Source: Haliaeetus albicilla (lineage: Eukaryota; Chordata; Aves; Accipitriformes; Accipitridae). Taken from it: a stretch of 64,000 bases of DNA. Every line of letters starts with the position of its first letter. Position 1 is the stretch's first letter. Under the pieces are notes generated by a model that saw only the letters and a program-made list of their open reading frames with translations, did not search any database and was not told the origin of the DNA. A program made the translations under genes and the position numbers. The DNA is taken from contig NC_091483.1 in assembly GCF_947461875.1 (NCBI RefSeq), positions 58,972,216 to 59,036,215 of the forward strand, in the 5' to 3' direction. Below are positions 37,311 through 51,909 of the stretch, piece by piece.

Positions 37311-38197
37311 GAATTTTAAAAATGGAGACTGTTATTTCATTGCAACATCCCACTGCCAGGCTTAGCCGCTCCGCCAAGGCTGTGCTCGCCTCCGAGCTGG
37401 GGAGAGGGCGTTCGGGGCAGGAGGGGAGCTGGGCACCGCAGCCAGCATCCCCGCAGGCTCCTGCGGGGAGGGGAGATGCACTGTCCCACCGGCTCCCCCA
37501 TCCCACCGCCTGCAGAGGACAGCGACCTTCCCAGCAGGCATACTGGGCATCTCCCCATTCTTCCAGCAGCCTCTCATCAGCCTAAATCTCCGTTCACACC
37601 CACTTCAGAGTCCGTGCCTGGATGTGGATGAAGCTGAAGCTGGCATCCCTCTGTGCTTCCATCCACCCAGCGCACAAAACCCCAGTAGCTCTGTTGCATG
37701 TCCTTGCTGCAGGGCAGAAGCGCTGTGGACTGGCAGGTCGTTTTCATCTCTGCATGCTCCGCCCTTCAAATGCACGGAAAGCTAAGCTGCACCTCTTGGC
37801 AGTATTTGCAGTCCTCCAGAATCCCTGGCTGTTTCCTTGGTGTAAGTCCACCTGGAGAAAATTTGCTGCAAATACCAAGTCTGGGGAGAAGAGCAGTGTG
37901 AGAGAGCAGAGGTAAACTGAGGCAGAGCAGAAAGATGGGAGAGGTGTTGGCCACCAAGGCAGGGAGTAGTGCTAGTGATTAATCTGAAAGAGAAGGAGCC
38001 CAGAATATATACTGCATGAGCTTCTACATCCCTCATAAGAAAGCAAAAGTGTCTGCAACTTCCTACCTCTAGCATCATTTCTCATAATGCAATTAGGACA
38101 AGGCACTTTATGCCAGCATGACTTGGGTTTCCTGAGGATACTAATCATGAGAGGTTTCCCTAGTCTTTTTTTGTGCAAGGAAATGGAAAGAAAATAA

Positions 38198-38214
38198 TTT
38201 TTTTTTTTTTTTTT
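38198..38214. repeat. T17 homopolymer
   Basis: Seventeen consecutive T in intergenic sequence, with no poly(A)-retrogene context recognised beside it. Confidence 0.9.
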
Positions 38215-41200
38215 GTAGGATTTGGGGGTGGGGATAGAGTCACCTAATTTTGCCTGTTTTCCCTGTATAAACATTGCAGGTTTGGTTTAGGAGCCTGTGT
38301 GTCCCAGAAACCATTTCCACTACCAGGTCAATCTATCTTGTTCAGGGAATGGGTAATCAACATGATACTAAAAACAGCTTTCAAGGAGATAGAGCCACAT
38401 TAGGACTTCATCTGTCAGACAAATCATCAAGTCACACAAGAAGACTGTCTTCCTACAATTCTCTGCTGACCTTTCCACTCACAAGAGGTCCGCCTATGTT
38501 CTCTTGGATGAGAAAGAAACCACCAGCAAACCACAGCCCTTTACAAGTGTTCAGACATGAGGTATGCCCTTCACAAAAAGCAACATTTTCCAAGTGAGGT
38601 GAACTGTGCCAGCCTGAAATGTGTTTATGGCTCTTTCCCTTTATCCAAGCTACCCAAGATTAAAATAAATCTACACAGCTTCTTCTAAACAGACGCTTCA
38701 CAAGATAGTTTTTTTATTTTCCTAGACTGCTGGTTTCTAACTTCAGTTTTGTAAGAACTTAATTAATGATTAACCCATTGTAAGGTTGAAATATGCAAGT
38801 CATTCTCAGGATATTAACATGAACAACACCAGAGAAATGCAACTGTGCTTTCAAGATGACCTTGCTGCCTTGGGAATGTCAGGAGCTCTGCTGAGGCCTT
38901 GGGCACTGTGACAACTCAACACGCTGCCAAGTCGATCCCATTCCCTTTCTGAATGTCTTTCTTGATGATCTTGAAGAGCAGACGTGCACTTCCCTGGCTG
39001 GTATTGACCTAAATCACTAAAAGCTAGCTTTGACTTTCTGCAGGAAACACTACCCATCAACACAACTGTGGTACAGCTGCTATATAAACAGATTAACAAG
39101 AAATTCAAGTGGATTAACACCACTCTGATATTGCAACATCTCATTTATATAAGCACTAGAGCTCAAAGTATATGCAAAATGCATTTTTGATACGTTTGAA
39201 AAGGTGTATGAGGTAACCCATTTCCTTCTCTGTGGCTGGTGCTACACTCCTAACGTCTCTGGTCTGGCTGCGTCCTGAGCACCTACTGAGCTCTCTGCTC
39301 CCCGTATGCCTGTCAGCCACAAAACTGGCCCATCATGCTGATCTGTAAAATAAATAAACCCCAAACCTACCTCCTAACAAGAGAAACTACCTCTACTGTG
39401 CATCTAAAAGCCAGCAAAGTCAGTTTTTATGCTCCAGTGTGTCAATTAAACACTGAATCACACTTGACTGAGTTTCAGGGCCAAGTCCTGCCTGGCAACA
39501 AAATGGTCGGAGGGGTGTTGCAAGAACAAAAAAACGCAGTTTTGTGGCACCAAGTCCTTCCCACCTGGCACAAAGGCAAGCTGTGCCATGCGATTATGGT
39601 CATGCAAGATGCCAAAGAGCAAAGAGACTATGGAAATTTTTAGAAATTTGGTACTGTAGAAGTACTTCCATACAAAGTATTTCCATTCTAGCTGATTAAT
39701 TAGATCGGATATTTTTTCCTCCAGCCAGAAGACCAGGACTGGAGTTCACTGGTTTCCTAATCAAAGAAGACAGAAGCTCTGCCTTGCAGTCCTCGGTCAG
39801 GCAAAATGCAGATCCTGCACATGGGAGGTGAGCAGTCAAGGACTAAGTGTTCACCAGAAAACTTTATGGGGAAAAATGCTCAGATGTGCTCAGGTTTGTC
39901 CCATGTGCACCAAACAGCTGTGTCTTCCCAACACAGTCACAGACGTCTCCATCTAAACAGACTGTGCTGGTCGATGCTCTGCCCCACGGGCGGCCCCAGG
40001 GCTTTGCCTCCATCCGCCCAGGGCTCCCCACAGCCGCCTTTCCCCAGGGCATTTGGAGAGGCAAGATCACAAACTTGGGTTGTGGCTTTGTGCTCACCCT
40101 GACTGTTCCTGCACTCACGCATGCAGCTGGTTTGTAGGGTGGTTGCCACGCTGAAGGAAGCTGTATCACTCTTCATAGTCTGGTTGCCCACAGTTGTAGT
40201 TTTACTTTGAACCAAGATATGCTTTTGTTCTTTTTTTTTTTCCCTCTTTCCAAACACACACATGTAACTTTTGCCAGCCAGGCTGCACTTTGAGCCTGTC
40301 CTTGTGTGTTTTTGCAATGTCACTGAAGTTCGGTGTTAGCTTGGCCACTGCCTGTGATCTGCACACTGGTGGGAAGCAGGAAGCCACAGGTAAGTCAGAA
40401 GATCTTCCTGAAACATGAAAAAAAACCCTGCAAGCAGCCTACACAAGCCACAGAAGTGACCTCAAGCTAACCAGCAGAGACACAGATGCATTTAAATTGG
40501 TCAGAGGCAAACCAGCCTACATTTAGAGCAGTTCCTTTGTTCCAAAGCTTTGAAGCAATAACTACAATGAGCAATTCTCACTCCTGTAACAAACCTGTAG
40601 GATACAGACCAGGGTGTCTTGCAGTCACTCAACGGGGCATGCAATGACAAGGGATTACTTATTAAACTTGTGCATGCGCTGGCTGTACACCAGGCATCCT
40701 TAGTTTCTCTAGTCTTTGACTCTTCAGCTGCTGTGCCTCACAGGAGGGCTTTCTGGTCACAAGGATAAGCTAAGGATTCCCTCAAGGCTTGGCTTCGCTC
40801 CAGGCAGACAGATCCCTTGGCTCACCAGCCTTTGTGCAGGATGCAGAGGGACACAATCCTAGTCAGCAGCTGCAATGCTGGCATCCAACCAGCACCGTGG
40901 AGGCACTTGTCATCCTGCAATCCTCCAAGCAGCAATGGTGCAGCTGCCAAGAGCTTGGCAGAGCTCTCAGGGGGGCTTTGGTAGACAAAATGTTGGGAAG
41001 CACCAGCGCCTCACCAACGATCAGGTAGCCAAGGACATATCCAAGCAAGAAAATACCCAATAACCTTGCCTTTTAGCATCAGGTAAGCAGTACAGTTTTC
41101 CCCTCCTCTAACCCTCCACTACCACCAGCTGGGTAGTTTCTTGCTACCACCCAAAGGGTTGCAGTAAACTCTTCCAAAAGAAAGACCGTCCACTACTGTA

Positions 41201-43675
41201 TCCACACGGTGGAGTGCTACAGCCTGAGAGGTCTGTGGCATACTCCATGCAGACATACCTCCTGCAGTGTCCTGGCAATGCTGTTGGCCATCCCCTGACC
41301 CCATGGTGCTGCAGCATGTCCTGGAGCACACCCAAAGGCTCTCATGTTGCAGATGAACCCCAAGGAGCACAAGGTGAAGTACATCAGGCTTGGCATACGT
41401 GTCAAAAACAAAAGATGGGGAAGAGCATTATGTCTGACTCAAACTTGCAGCCTAAGTCATGAGGTGTTTGATGATGTACTACTGGTAGAGACGTACCTAA
41501 AGAAAGCACTGCAGATATCATGCAGACAGACTGGGAAACTGCAATGATGGGATGGCATCCTGAGGCCCTGGCCTGTGGGAAAGCTGGTCAGAGAGGACAG
41601 GTGTCAGCCTGCGGCAGGAAAGGAATTGGTTTGTGTCCTTAATATGGACACACATCTCTCCCTACTGGAGTTCGCCTCATGGGGGTGTGCAGAGGAGGTC
41701 TCCCCCACTGATGCACCTGGCCATGTTTAGGGGTTTTCCCCACTATTGGCTTGTCAAACTGAGGACTTTGGCTGGGTAAGTTAGGCAACACCCACAAAAG
41801 GCAGGAAAAAACCCTATATCTCTCTTGTCTGCTATTTTTTTTTGCGCACCAAGAAGGGCAGTGACACGAGTGCATTGGCTACGCACCCCTCTCTCCTGCT
41901 AGCATCTCTGAAAGGAGATGCACAGAGAGGCTGGTCTTGCTTCTGCTGACAGATACTGCATTAACCTTCAAGCCAGGCCTCCCCAGAGTACACATGGGGG
42001 AAGAGAGTGGGCTGGAAATGGAAACAACCAGAACTGATTCCCCAGCCCTGTGCCTGCTCTCACACAGATGTTGAGGATGGTAAGCAGAGCTGATCTGGCT
42101 GAGATGTCCCACTCCATCCCAATCAGGACTTTTTTCTCAGGGTCCTGCAAAACAGAAATAAATGGAAGAAATAATTCTGCCAGTCTGGGTCTGACAGCTT
42201 ATTTTTCTTTTTCCAGGGAATATACTGAATATGACATAGACCAAAGAAAAGCTGATTCTCTCCAAAAGATGGGAATAGTCAAATACACATATGCGAAGTG
42301 ACTGAAAATCAAATTATGGTTTTGTATTCGATATTGAATTAAAGGGGATGCTTTTTAAATGGCTCTGATGCTGAGCAGTCCTGTACCAGCAAGGTGACCA
42401 CTATCATCAACACCAGTAAGATTACAGACATCATTACAGTAGGCATCAAAAGTGCAATATTAAGTGCATGTCAGCTTAGGAAAAAGGTCCCTTCTTCCCC
42501 AAAGGCACTACTGGAAGCTCATTCAGAATCTGTCACTTGCTTTCCCTAAAACCAGACAGCATCCATACTCTGTCTGACAAAGATGTTGTCAATTGTACTT
42601 TAACTAAAGTAGTTACACTCTAATTAGCAATGTGGTTTTCCTGTGGTTTCACTCTTTTCTCACATGAAGCAGCAGAGCACAGACCTCAGGCTGGGTCCCA
42701 CAACAGGGTTGTGTTTCACCCACGAATAAGTGCTTCAGCTGAAGCTTTACCGGTAACAAAGACTTCAGCTGGGCAAGGTGTCAGCAAGCCTTCAGCATTC
42801 ACAAGCACTGCCACTGCCCAGAAGCAGTGGATGTGGACTCACCAGCTGCCAGAGTTAGCTCCAGCCAGAGCTCCAAAGTGGTGAAACCCCAGGAGCTGCT
42901 TCGAGCACAATCAACACGAGGCTGCTGCTCATGGAAAAAGAGCACACAGCAAATCTGCTGTAATTTGTAGTTGGGAAGAAAAAATCAAGTCCGGTTCGGC
43001 ACTGCGCTGTCTCAGAGTCCCAAACGCCTTTACGCCCATCACCCCTTACTCAGGAACCAAATTCCCAAAGGCTGATCCAACCCACCAACCTCCTCACCAT
43101 CCCTGGCAGGTGGGTTTTCGCCAGGTTCAGCCACCTCGCCTTTGCCTGAGCCCCCAGTCTGGCTCCAAGGGGTGCATAGGTATCCCAAAATCACAGGGAA
43201 CTGCTTTGCTGTTTACACATGCTGCACAAGGGTCTCCTTCCAAGCTCACCTAGCATTTCTTAATTTCACCAGGGCGACTAAGACCTGGACCCGGTCCTTG
43301 CAGCATGCATGGGTTTTTGAAGCACTCTATGATCGTTTCAAGTGACTTTGTTCCACAGTTTGGCTTTCATACGAGTTCTTCTCAGGCTGTTCCTTTTGGG
43401 GTTGGGACTAGGACAGCACTGAGGTCTTAAAGGACTAGATTTAAGAATAATAAATGCTGCTTTAATTTTACTAAAAAAAAATAAATAAATCCACTCCCTG
43501 AAAAAGCAAACTTCCTTGTCTTTCTGTGGCATCTTTGTGAGCGATAGGAGGGAAGGGAGAATACGGAAATGTACAGCACTTGGCACTGGGTATACCCCAA
43601 ACTAGTTTTTCAACATTTTACAACCAGCTCTGGCCATGTGACCTACGTGGAAAGATAAACTGAGATATTTAATCC

Positions 43676-43695
43676 TTTTTTTTTTTTTTTTTTTT
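43676..43695. repeat. T20 homopolymer
   Basis: Twenty consecutive T. No retrogene or LINE body was recognised on its flanks that would make it an inverted poly(A) tail. Confidence 0.9.
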
Positions 43696-46600
43696 ACCAC
43701 AAGGAAGTGAATTTTACGTGGTTGTGATCATTAAATTACAGTAAATGATTTGCCCACAAGAGAAAAAAACCAAACCAAACCAGAGCGGTTTAACGTAGGG
43801 AAGGCTGGGATAGGGCAGCTGTTCGTAACCAAATACCCTTCCCTAGCTTGAAAACTCTCAGTGAGCTTTGCTGTTTCTCCCTGGCTGTGGCATTTAGGGA
43901 CATATCAACTCATTGCAGGTGAGGATTGCCCACCATTTGCTTTTGCAACCAGAGTACAAATAACAACTTTCTAAAAGCTAACTGCTTTTTGAGCTAAAGC
44001 AGCAGCAACTACCCACACGTAAGTCGTTAGGAAGTTATTTAACACCGTATCGCCCTGGAAAGCAGCAAGCTTTACAACTTTCACTTCACCTCCAGAATAC
44101 CATCAACTTTGAAATGAAAGCTGGGTGCCCACGGTGTACTGGGGTAGGGAAAGCTGGTTCGTCCCAACCGGCAGCACAGGGCTGCCGCCACCCTGGACCG
44201 GCAACATGTTCCCAACCATTTTACCGGCAGTGTGAATCATGTCCCCGGCACGGAGAGGCTGGGGTGAACTCAGTGCCTCCCTCCTGCCGGAGCGTCCCTG
44301 GGGACCAGCGTGCAGCCCCCACAGTGACAAGGCCAGCCCACGCCTCTGAGACACTTTAGGCCAGGTTATGTGTGGGGAAGCATCCTTGGTGAGGCAATGG
44401 TTAGTCAGCATTGTCAGCTGAGATGAGGACACAGGCTGGGAAGGCGTTGATGGAAACAGATGTGCAGAAACTCTGCAGACCATGCCCATGACTCGCCCCA
44501 GCGCAGTCCCTCCTGCCCACGAGGGTACACGCTGCGACTCTCCTGTTAGCACGGAGAACCGCCCCAGAAACGACTGTCGGGTGCGATAACCATTGTCAGA
44601 GTGCCAGTCACTGGAGATCGCCTTCTCCAGCACTGAGGGTGACATGCCCGCTGATTTCCGAGAGCTGTGGTTTTTTGCTTTTGTTTTTTCTGTTTGGCTG
44701 CACTCCCACATGCTAACACATACCAATATCTCCTTTAGGGCAACATTAGTCTGACTATTTAAACAGCATTTTGCTACAGTCTGCTCAATCCATGGAAATG
44801 TTGGCCTAAGCAAGATAACAGCTAAAGTTGAAAAGTACCTTTGTAAAGGTACTGCTGCTATCCCCTGGGACATGCTAGCTGTGCATCTGCACAGGCTAAG
44901 CAGGGGGTTTCATCCCAGGTGCTATGAAAGCATGACATCCAGGTTTCCAGACCGGAGCTGGCTCAGCTTTGAGCAGCCCAGAGCAAGAGCAGGCGAGCCA
45001 CGCACCCCAAGCACCCGCGACCATCCTCAGAGAACCGCTGCTGCCGCCCCGGTGCTGGCTCTGCCAGCCCCCACCGGCCGGCACGGGCAGAGGGGAGGAG
45101 TGAGGGCTTGTGTTTAACGAGGCTCAGCTTCCTGATGCGGTCTGCCACGTCCCCACGTGAACCATTGCGCTGGCACAGGCAGGAGGCAGAGGGGAGAGCC
45201 CGTGCAGCCCACGGGAGCTCCCCAGGAGCAGCCCAGCGTCTGCTCCCGTCTCAGCTTGCCTCCATCCACGGGGCGATGGGGAGGGCACAGTGGCAGGAGC
45301 ACATGAAAAACACACAACTAGCGATGCCCTAGGCAGGTGAGCGCGGCTGAGCAATTTGAAAGCCCCACCTGCGGCACAGAAAACATCTTGTAGATGAAAT
45401 AGGGCGATGCCACTTCTTATAACTGCACTGTGACTCTTCCTGTGAGGCTGCTGGCGCTCAGCCCCGATATTTCCTGCTACGAGCCATTTTTATTAACTGG
45501 CAGCTCTCCTGCTCCCATTTATGCTTGCGAGTAGTTTTTTTTCCAAAGATAATTCCCAGGGCCTGCTCCACCAGCCTCTGCTCATCTGCTCTCCCGAGTC
45601 TCTCCTGCTGCTTGCGTAATGGCGTTACGCATCTCCTCAAGGCTTAGGAAGGGCCGTAGGGCTGGCGGCAAGCACATCAGCGAGAGGAGGATCAAGCGCC
45701 GATAACTCTTTCACACCACAGCGCGGCCCCCACTGCTGCTCCCCCCAACTTTCTCCTGCCGTCGTCTTGGAATCCTGCCGATGGCAGCACTCCCACAGAC
45801 ACCGCAATTACCCCCTCACCTTTAAGAGGTTTGACTCCGGTTCACTTGAGAAATGGGTTCTCACATCTGCAAACGGGGAGAGCTGCGGGGAGAGCTGACC
45901 TGGCTGTCGTCATCCTCAGAGGTTACGTTGCCTTTGAATAAGGAACAGACAAAAAAATTAATGAAAACCGAAAGGTGAACAAGTTTCCTGTGGCATCACG
46001 CCTCTGTGTCTGATTTGACTGGTGTTGCTCAGACTGCGCCTCCGCAGAAGTATTTTCTTCTCATCTTACCATGACCATGGAAAATTCCTACCAAAAAGCG
46101 TTTTAAAATTTGACTTTGGCAAAACTTAGGAACACCCTGAAACGGCCTGTATAAGATAAGTGATCACATATAATAATCTTAAATATTCATAACTCAATGA
46201 CTTTGGATATTTCAAGACAAGTCTTTAAGAAGAGACTACTCAAACATCCTGGCACCACATGTTATGCTAGGAAAAAAAAGAGAACATGCCTGCCAGAAAT
46301 ATACTTCAGAATAGCCTTCTGATGGTTCATTACAAACTTAAAAGCTTTATTCTAAATTAAGCTTGGCAAGCTTTCCTAGAGTCCCTCCATCTTTTCCTAT
46401 TGTTGATTGCAGTCTTACCAGAACAGGTTTTTTTCTTTCTCTTTTTTTTTTTTAAATTAATTGTTACCTGTCTATTTATTAATTGGGTCAATTCATAAGC
46501 CCCCAAAGGTTTAAATCCCATAGTGAGTAGAAGGGGTGGGAGTATACTCATTATCTGACAAAATTGCATCTACGTGCAATTCCAGAACGTTTTTCCTTGG

Positions 46601-49600
46601 AGCCTGATGTTACAAGCCCCATGTGATGGGCAGGACAAAGTCATGGGGTCGGACAGGGCTTAGAGGTCTCAGGTCTTGCTCCCAGCAAGCTTTCCACTTC
46701 TGTTGAGTTTGACGTGAAAGCAGTACAAAAGGGCCAGCACATGAGCGTTCATGGGAAGACACACCTCCCGAAACAAAAGATGAAAGCTACTCTTTTAATG
46801 AAAACAGAAGGGGGAAGGAAAAAAGTGAAGGTAGAGTGGAAAAACCTGCAAGAGGTCAACAAGGGAAACAAGGGCAGCTTTATGCAAGCAGTTGTTTCAC
46901 TGCAGAAGTGGCAGGACTGGCTAAGGCACTGCTGCCCAGTGTTTTTAATACAGAAATTCAGCGTAATTAGGGCTTTGCTTGTACCAGGAAGATAATGGCA
47001 ACCCAAAAGATAAGATTTAATAGTAGATAAGAAGAGAGGACAAGGAACAGTGCTTTCCTTCTCAAAAAGCAAAGGTCTGCTAAGGAAAATGGAGGTGATT
47101 CTCTACATTTTACTTTTCTGCTTTGATCAGGTGGAACAAAAGCTTTTGATGACTGTCGTAGGATCTATTGATCAAAAATGAGAGCCAGATCCAAATGAGC
47201 CAATATCTCTAATTGAAGGGTAAATAAAGCAGATTACAATTTTCTAGTAAGAAAGCAACTTTTGGAAAACTAGTGACTGGTGTAAGAAAGCACATTTTTT
47301 TCAGAAACGTGAGGCTCAAACTGATGAAAGCTGGAAATAGATACATTTAAACAGACGTAAAAGGATCAATGTCAAGGATAAACTGATACAGGAACTAGCA
47401 GATGATAAAGCTGGGCAAACCATTATAAGATTTCTGTCAAAAAGCTGTTCAGAGGCATCCACTTGAGCTGCATCCCAAGCAGGACAAACGCACACGTGTC
47501 GAGCGAGCAGTGCAGCGTTGGGCAGCTGTAGCGTCAGCCCCCGTACTGCAGCCCTGGCCCCTTGCTTCTGCTCCTGCAGGATGGGTCTTGCAAGTTTGAG
47601 CTGCCAACACCTCCCCGCTTGGTAGGAAGACTTACCCTGACAGCTTGCTGGATGACAGCTTGCTAGCGGTCTGTTACCAAAGCAACTGCTCGTGTGAAAT
47701 TTTGATTTTTGGTTGGACATTCCCACTCTAAGGAGCCTCATGTGATGGCTGTTCTGGTCCAACATAGTATGCAGGTTTTTTTGCCGGAAGAGAGACAACT
47801 GTGCCTACTTTAAACTCTTTCGTTTCTATGCTTGCTCAGCCCAAACTGCAAAGTAGCTTGAATTTACCTAACTTGCTTGCTACTACAAGGAATGCTAAGA
47901 GAGAAGATGGTGTTTCAAAGTAGCTCAAGATGAATGGCATAGAAGCAGCAGAGTGATGGTATCTGTTTACTTCCACACCATTTACAGAGAATTCACGAAT
48001 TGTCCAGGAAGATCTTTCCATCTCTTTAGCAACTGCACATTCAGAACTTATGGGCAGCTGTGCCGAGAATGATACAGGATCCATTTAGCCCAAGATTTAG
48101 GCTCCAGCAATGACAGAAGTCAATAGCCAGGGAAGAAAAAGAACAGGGCAAGTTTATCTACTGTGCCCAAGCACTCCTCCAGCCTCCAAGCACTTCCAGC
48201 TCAGGGGATTTCTGCAGGTGAACATATTTTCTGTTTATTTAGTAACTGTCAACAGACATCTCTGCCAAGTACTCTCTCTCAAATCAAACTGAAGGCAGCT
48301 CAATCAGCCATCCCTCCTTTTTATTCTGCATAGGTACTTTGTACTTTCTGTCACACAGTTGCTTCCATTTAAACTATACATGACTTTCCTGGGCCTGAAA
48401 CATAAAAGCAGGACAATGGCTCACTGTGGGGAACATGGGAAGGAGCATTCACCTTTGGAGACAGCGTGGCAGACGATCTGTGTTTCACTGACAAGCTGAC
48501 CCATCCAGCAGCAGCTGGTCTGCAATTCTGAAGGTTTAGCCCTCATTCTGGTGCTTAAGCAAAAACAATTTTTGAGACACTAAACTCATTTTAGAGCAAT
48601 GTGCCCTTAAAAATCTCATCTTGATCACTTTTGAAAATGTTGTCATTTGTTGCCATTGATTTTAAAGAAGGAGTTATTGGTGAAAGAGCTACTTTCCACA
48701 AGGCAATTCAAGATTAGCATATGGAGAAATAGCAGCCACACTCTGCCCACATGAACAATTAAAGCTTACAACATACCCACTATTGCAGAAAGCGATTTGC
48801 ATTGGCAGGTAGATAACATCTTCAGTGCCAGGGGTTGCCATAGGTGTTCAGGCTATTCAGATCATGCCTGAACACTGTACTGGTTAGGAATATAGCCTGA
48901 CAGCTGGCAGAAATGGAGCAGATGTAATGGACATACTGGGCATAGTACTGCTCATGTATCCAGGATGTCCTGTGCACATGGTAAAATGAAGGCTGGCTTC
49001 ATTTGGGAATCTCATCTATCCGAGATCAAGTACCGATGTCATGCTGCAAATGATTTCCGAGTTGGGAAATGATGGAGCAGAGGAGCTGTGAAGTTGGGCT
49101 TTGGAAAAATGATATGCAATGAGTGAGTAAAAAAGGACAAGACATGAGGACTGGATGTTCCGGAAAGGGAAGATAAGCAAATGCATTTCTTTAAGAATAA
49201 TTTTGAATGTTGCATTTAGATTGTGTTTGGAGACCCTTTTTTTCTAAAGCTGCCCTAGCTTCCACCACGTGCTGCCTGAAAAGCTGCTTTAAGGTACATT
49301 TGGTCATTGCATTCATATTTTGTGCTAAAACATAATCCAGCAAAGGGGCCGGAGACAGCTGAAATCAGCTTTTCCCCAGTACAACGGGACACAGATGTTA
49401 CAGTGTACGTTCCTCCTCCATACGCTCTGCATAACCCCCGCGGGCCTGGACTTGCAGAGAGGAGGGCGGCCTGGGGGGGTCAGGCCCTGGGCTGCAGCCG
49501 CAGCACCCTGGCAGAGCACACCCAGTGCAACCAGAGGCCCCGGCCCCACTGCCTGAGCTGGGGTACGGTACCGGGATACAGATCGGCATCTAGCTGATTC

Positions 49601-51892
49601 ACTCGTGCAACTACATAAGTACATCCAAAGTGCTTTGCAGATGAAAAAATTCACATTGTTACTTATTTTCCATGAACCCGCATAAGCATTTCAGGACTCT
49701 CCTATTTAATGTAATGGATTGCATCTTGCCTTGTGATTCATATAGCCATAAGTGTACTTTACGCCCTAGTTTTAATCTCATAAGCTACATTTTACAGGTA
49801 GCACAGTGGCTTTGCTGCAGCTGCCTCAGAGATGCTCCCGGCAGGAAAGGCAAGGATGCAATGCTAGTCCATAGGGACCCCAGAAGATAAGAAGAGATAG
49901 CCGAGACCCATGTATGTCCCTGGGCTGACTGCCTCTGCAGGTAGTGATCTTCTCTGCTCCAGCTGCTCTGGAGAGCTTTCTAAACTTCAGTAAGTCTCTA
50001 GCACACCACCACCACCACCAGCTATCCTGCAACAGCTCCAGAAAAGCTGCGATGCCACCTTTGCAATGCTGTCCCCAGTGATAAAACACAGGAGGACCAC
50101 CTCGGCAAAGATGAGCTGAAGGGGACAACATGCAGAAAGTACAGGGGCATCCGCTTCTGCGCATCCTCCACCCACACGTGCTCCCAACAGCTCACATAAA
50201 GGGCCATTCTGCAGGATTTGGGATTAACTCAGCTCTACCTGCCCTGCTGGACTCTGCCAGTGTGACTTCCAGAAAGAGCAGCAGAGACGGTCCCGTGCAT
50301 TTCAGTGTGAGGGAGCAAAGGGGTGCCAGATGGAAGGAGCAGGGTGACCCCAGGTTTCCATGAAGACATGCTGGCGCTAACTTGCTCCTGGTTCCCTCAA
50401 GCAGGAACAGGCTGGTTTGGGGCACCGAATCCCCTATTTGTACACAGGTGAGGCTTTGGAAAGCAAATCTGACCCTCACAAACGCGTACTTTCATGAGTG
50501 AGTTGTCTGCAGGGGCGCGAGTGAATGCTGAGTGCTGGCTGGTGCAGCTTTAGGCACCAAAACACCATTGACTGATTCTCAGGCTTTGCTCCAATTTCAT
50601 CAGCCTGAAGATGTTCCTAGCAAAGGCAGAAAGTTTAGAGTGAAAACAAAAGCAACGGCATAGTTTCCAGTCTCATGAAGTAGGGGAAGGCGCCTATGCA
50701 ACAGACAGTACAGGATCAGGTTTATGTCTGACAAAGCTGTTTCTACCATCTGATTGCGCCCAGTAAAATTAGAGGTTCCTAACCCAGCTCTGAGATGTCA
50801 TGCAAAAAATTGGATGGAAATGAACTACAAAGGCAAAATAGTTTTTCTTTACGATGAAACCTCAGAAGAGTAATTAATTTAATCAGCAGACTTCAACACT
50901 GCCTTTCATAACCTGAGATGCACCAAGAGGTTAAGCTATAGGGGCCGAGTTATCTTTGTGACCTTTACCACCAGGAAAATTTACAAACGGCAATTAGTAG
51001 ATTCGGAGGCCAAAAAATTAACCCAGATAGAAAGCACGTAATAAACCTCTGGCATTTAACTCAGTGAGGTTGAAGCAGAAAAGCCAAGACAGAAGCTGGG
51101 CTGTGCTACAGCCACTGACTGCAGCAAAAGGAATTAGCATTGATCTTGTCGCAGGAGGAGGTTTGCAAAACATCACATAGTTGTTATATATTGAGGTGAT
51201 AAAAGTAAACCCACTTATTTCAGGTGGGAACTAGAGTTGTTGGACAGTATTTAAGGGAACAGGAGCAAACTACAAGTGACTGTGTAGATCCCTGATAAGA
51301 TACTTTTTCACCCAGTTTTGCGGTGAACCTTGGAACTTCTAGCTCTGTACCAGAGTGAAACCCTTTTCTCTCAATAGCATGCAATTAGGTCAATTACTTG
51401 GTATAGATAAAGTTGCTCTTTGGAGAGATATTACTTACAGTGAGACAGCATAATCCATAGGAGTGATAAAAAGAGGGGAGGCTCACATACCAGGTAAAGA
51501 GTAACGAAATTCTAACAAAGCTGCATTTTGTTGGGCGCACCCTCCCCCCACAGCTCTTCCTGGATTAAAGTAATTCTCTATTCCCTTTCCCTGAAGATTT
51601 AATCCATTTTAAGAGAAATCTTTGTCTCTGTAATACAAATTGCCTGTGTTTGTTTATTCAGCAATAACGCCTGGGTGCACCTGAAGGGTCAACACGTGAG
51701 AACTGCAGAGCTGTAGGTAAGCTCAACACACCTTTGGGACACCTCCAAAGCAGTGGTCCTACTCCCAGGGCACGAAGCACCCACCAGTGCCAGCAGCCTA
51801 GGCGGGATCCAGAGCTTCACCAAGCAGCTATTCTAGCACTATGCTCTATTTCTACAAGTGCCATCTCTAAACTTGTCAAGAAATGCTTAATT

Positions 51893-51909
51893 GGGGGGGG
51901 GGGGGGGGG
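51893..51909. repeat. G17 homopolymer
   Basis: Seventeen consecutive G in an otherwise AT-rich neighbourhood. Such a run can fold as a G-quadruplex and is a frequent site of sequencing length error. Confidence 0.9.

Larger units (their letters stand above)
34713..37325 (+). other. RBM47: Probable RBM47 3' UTR
   Basis: About 2.6 kb from the stop codon to just past an AATAAA at 37305-37310. The first 1.6 kb is AT-rich and U-run-rich, with several AUUUA-like and UAUAU stretches, as in regulated long 3' UTRs. A GC-rich block at about 36380-37050 interrupts this texture. Other possible poly(A) signals are ATTAAA at 35136-35141 and 37158-37163, so shorter forms are possible. The 3' end is inferred, not shown. 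Confidence 0.6.

Noticed and set aside
43676..43695. T20 run considered as the inverted poly(A) tail of a processed pseudogene
   Set aside because: No gene-like or LINE-like body was recognised next to it on either side.
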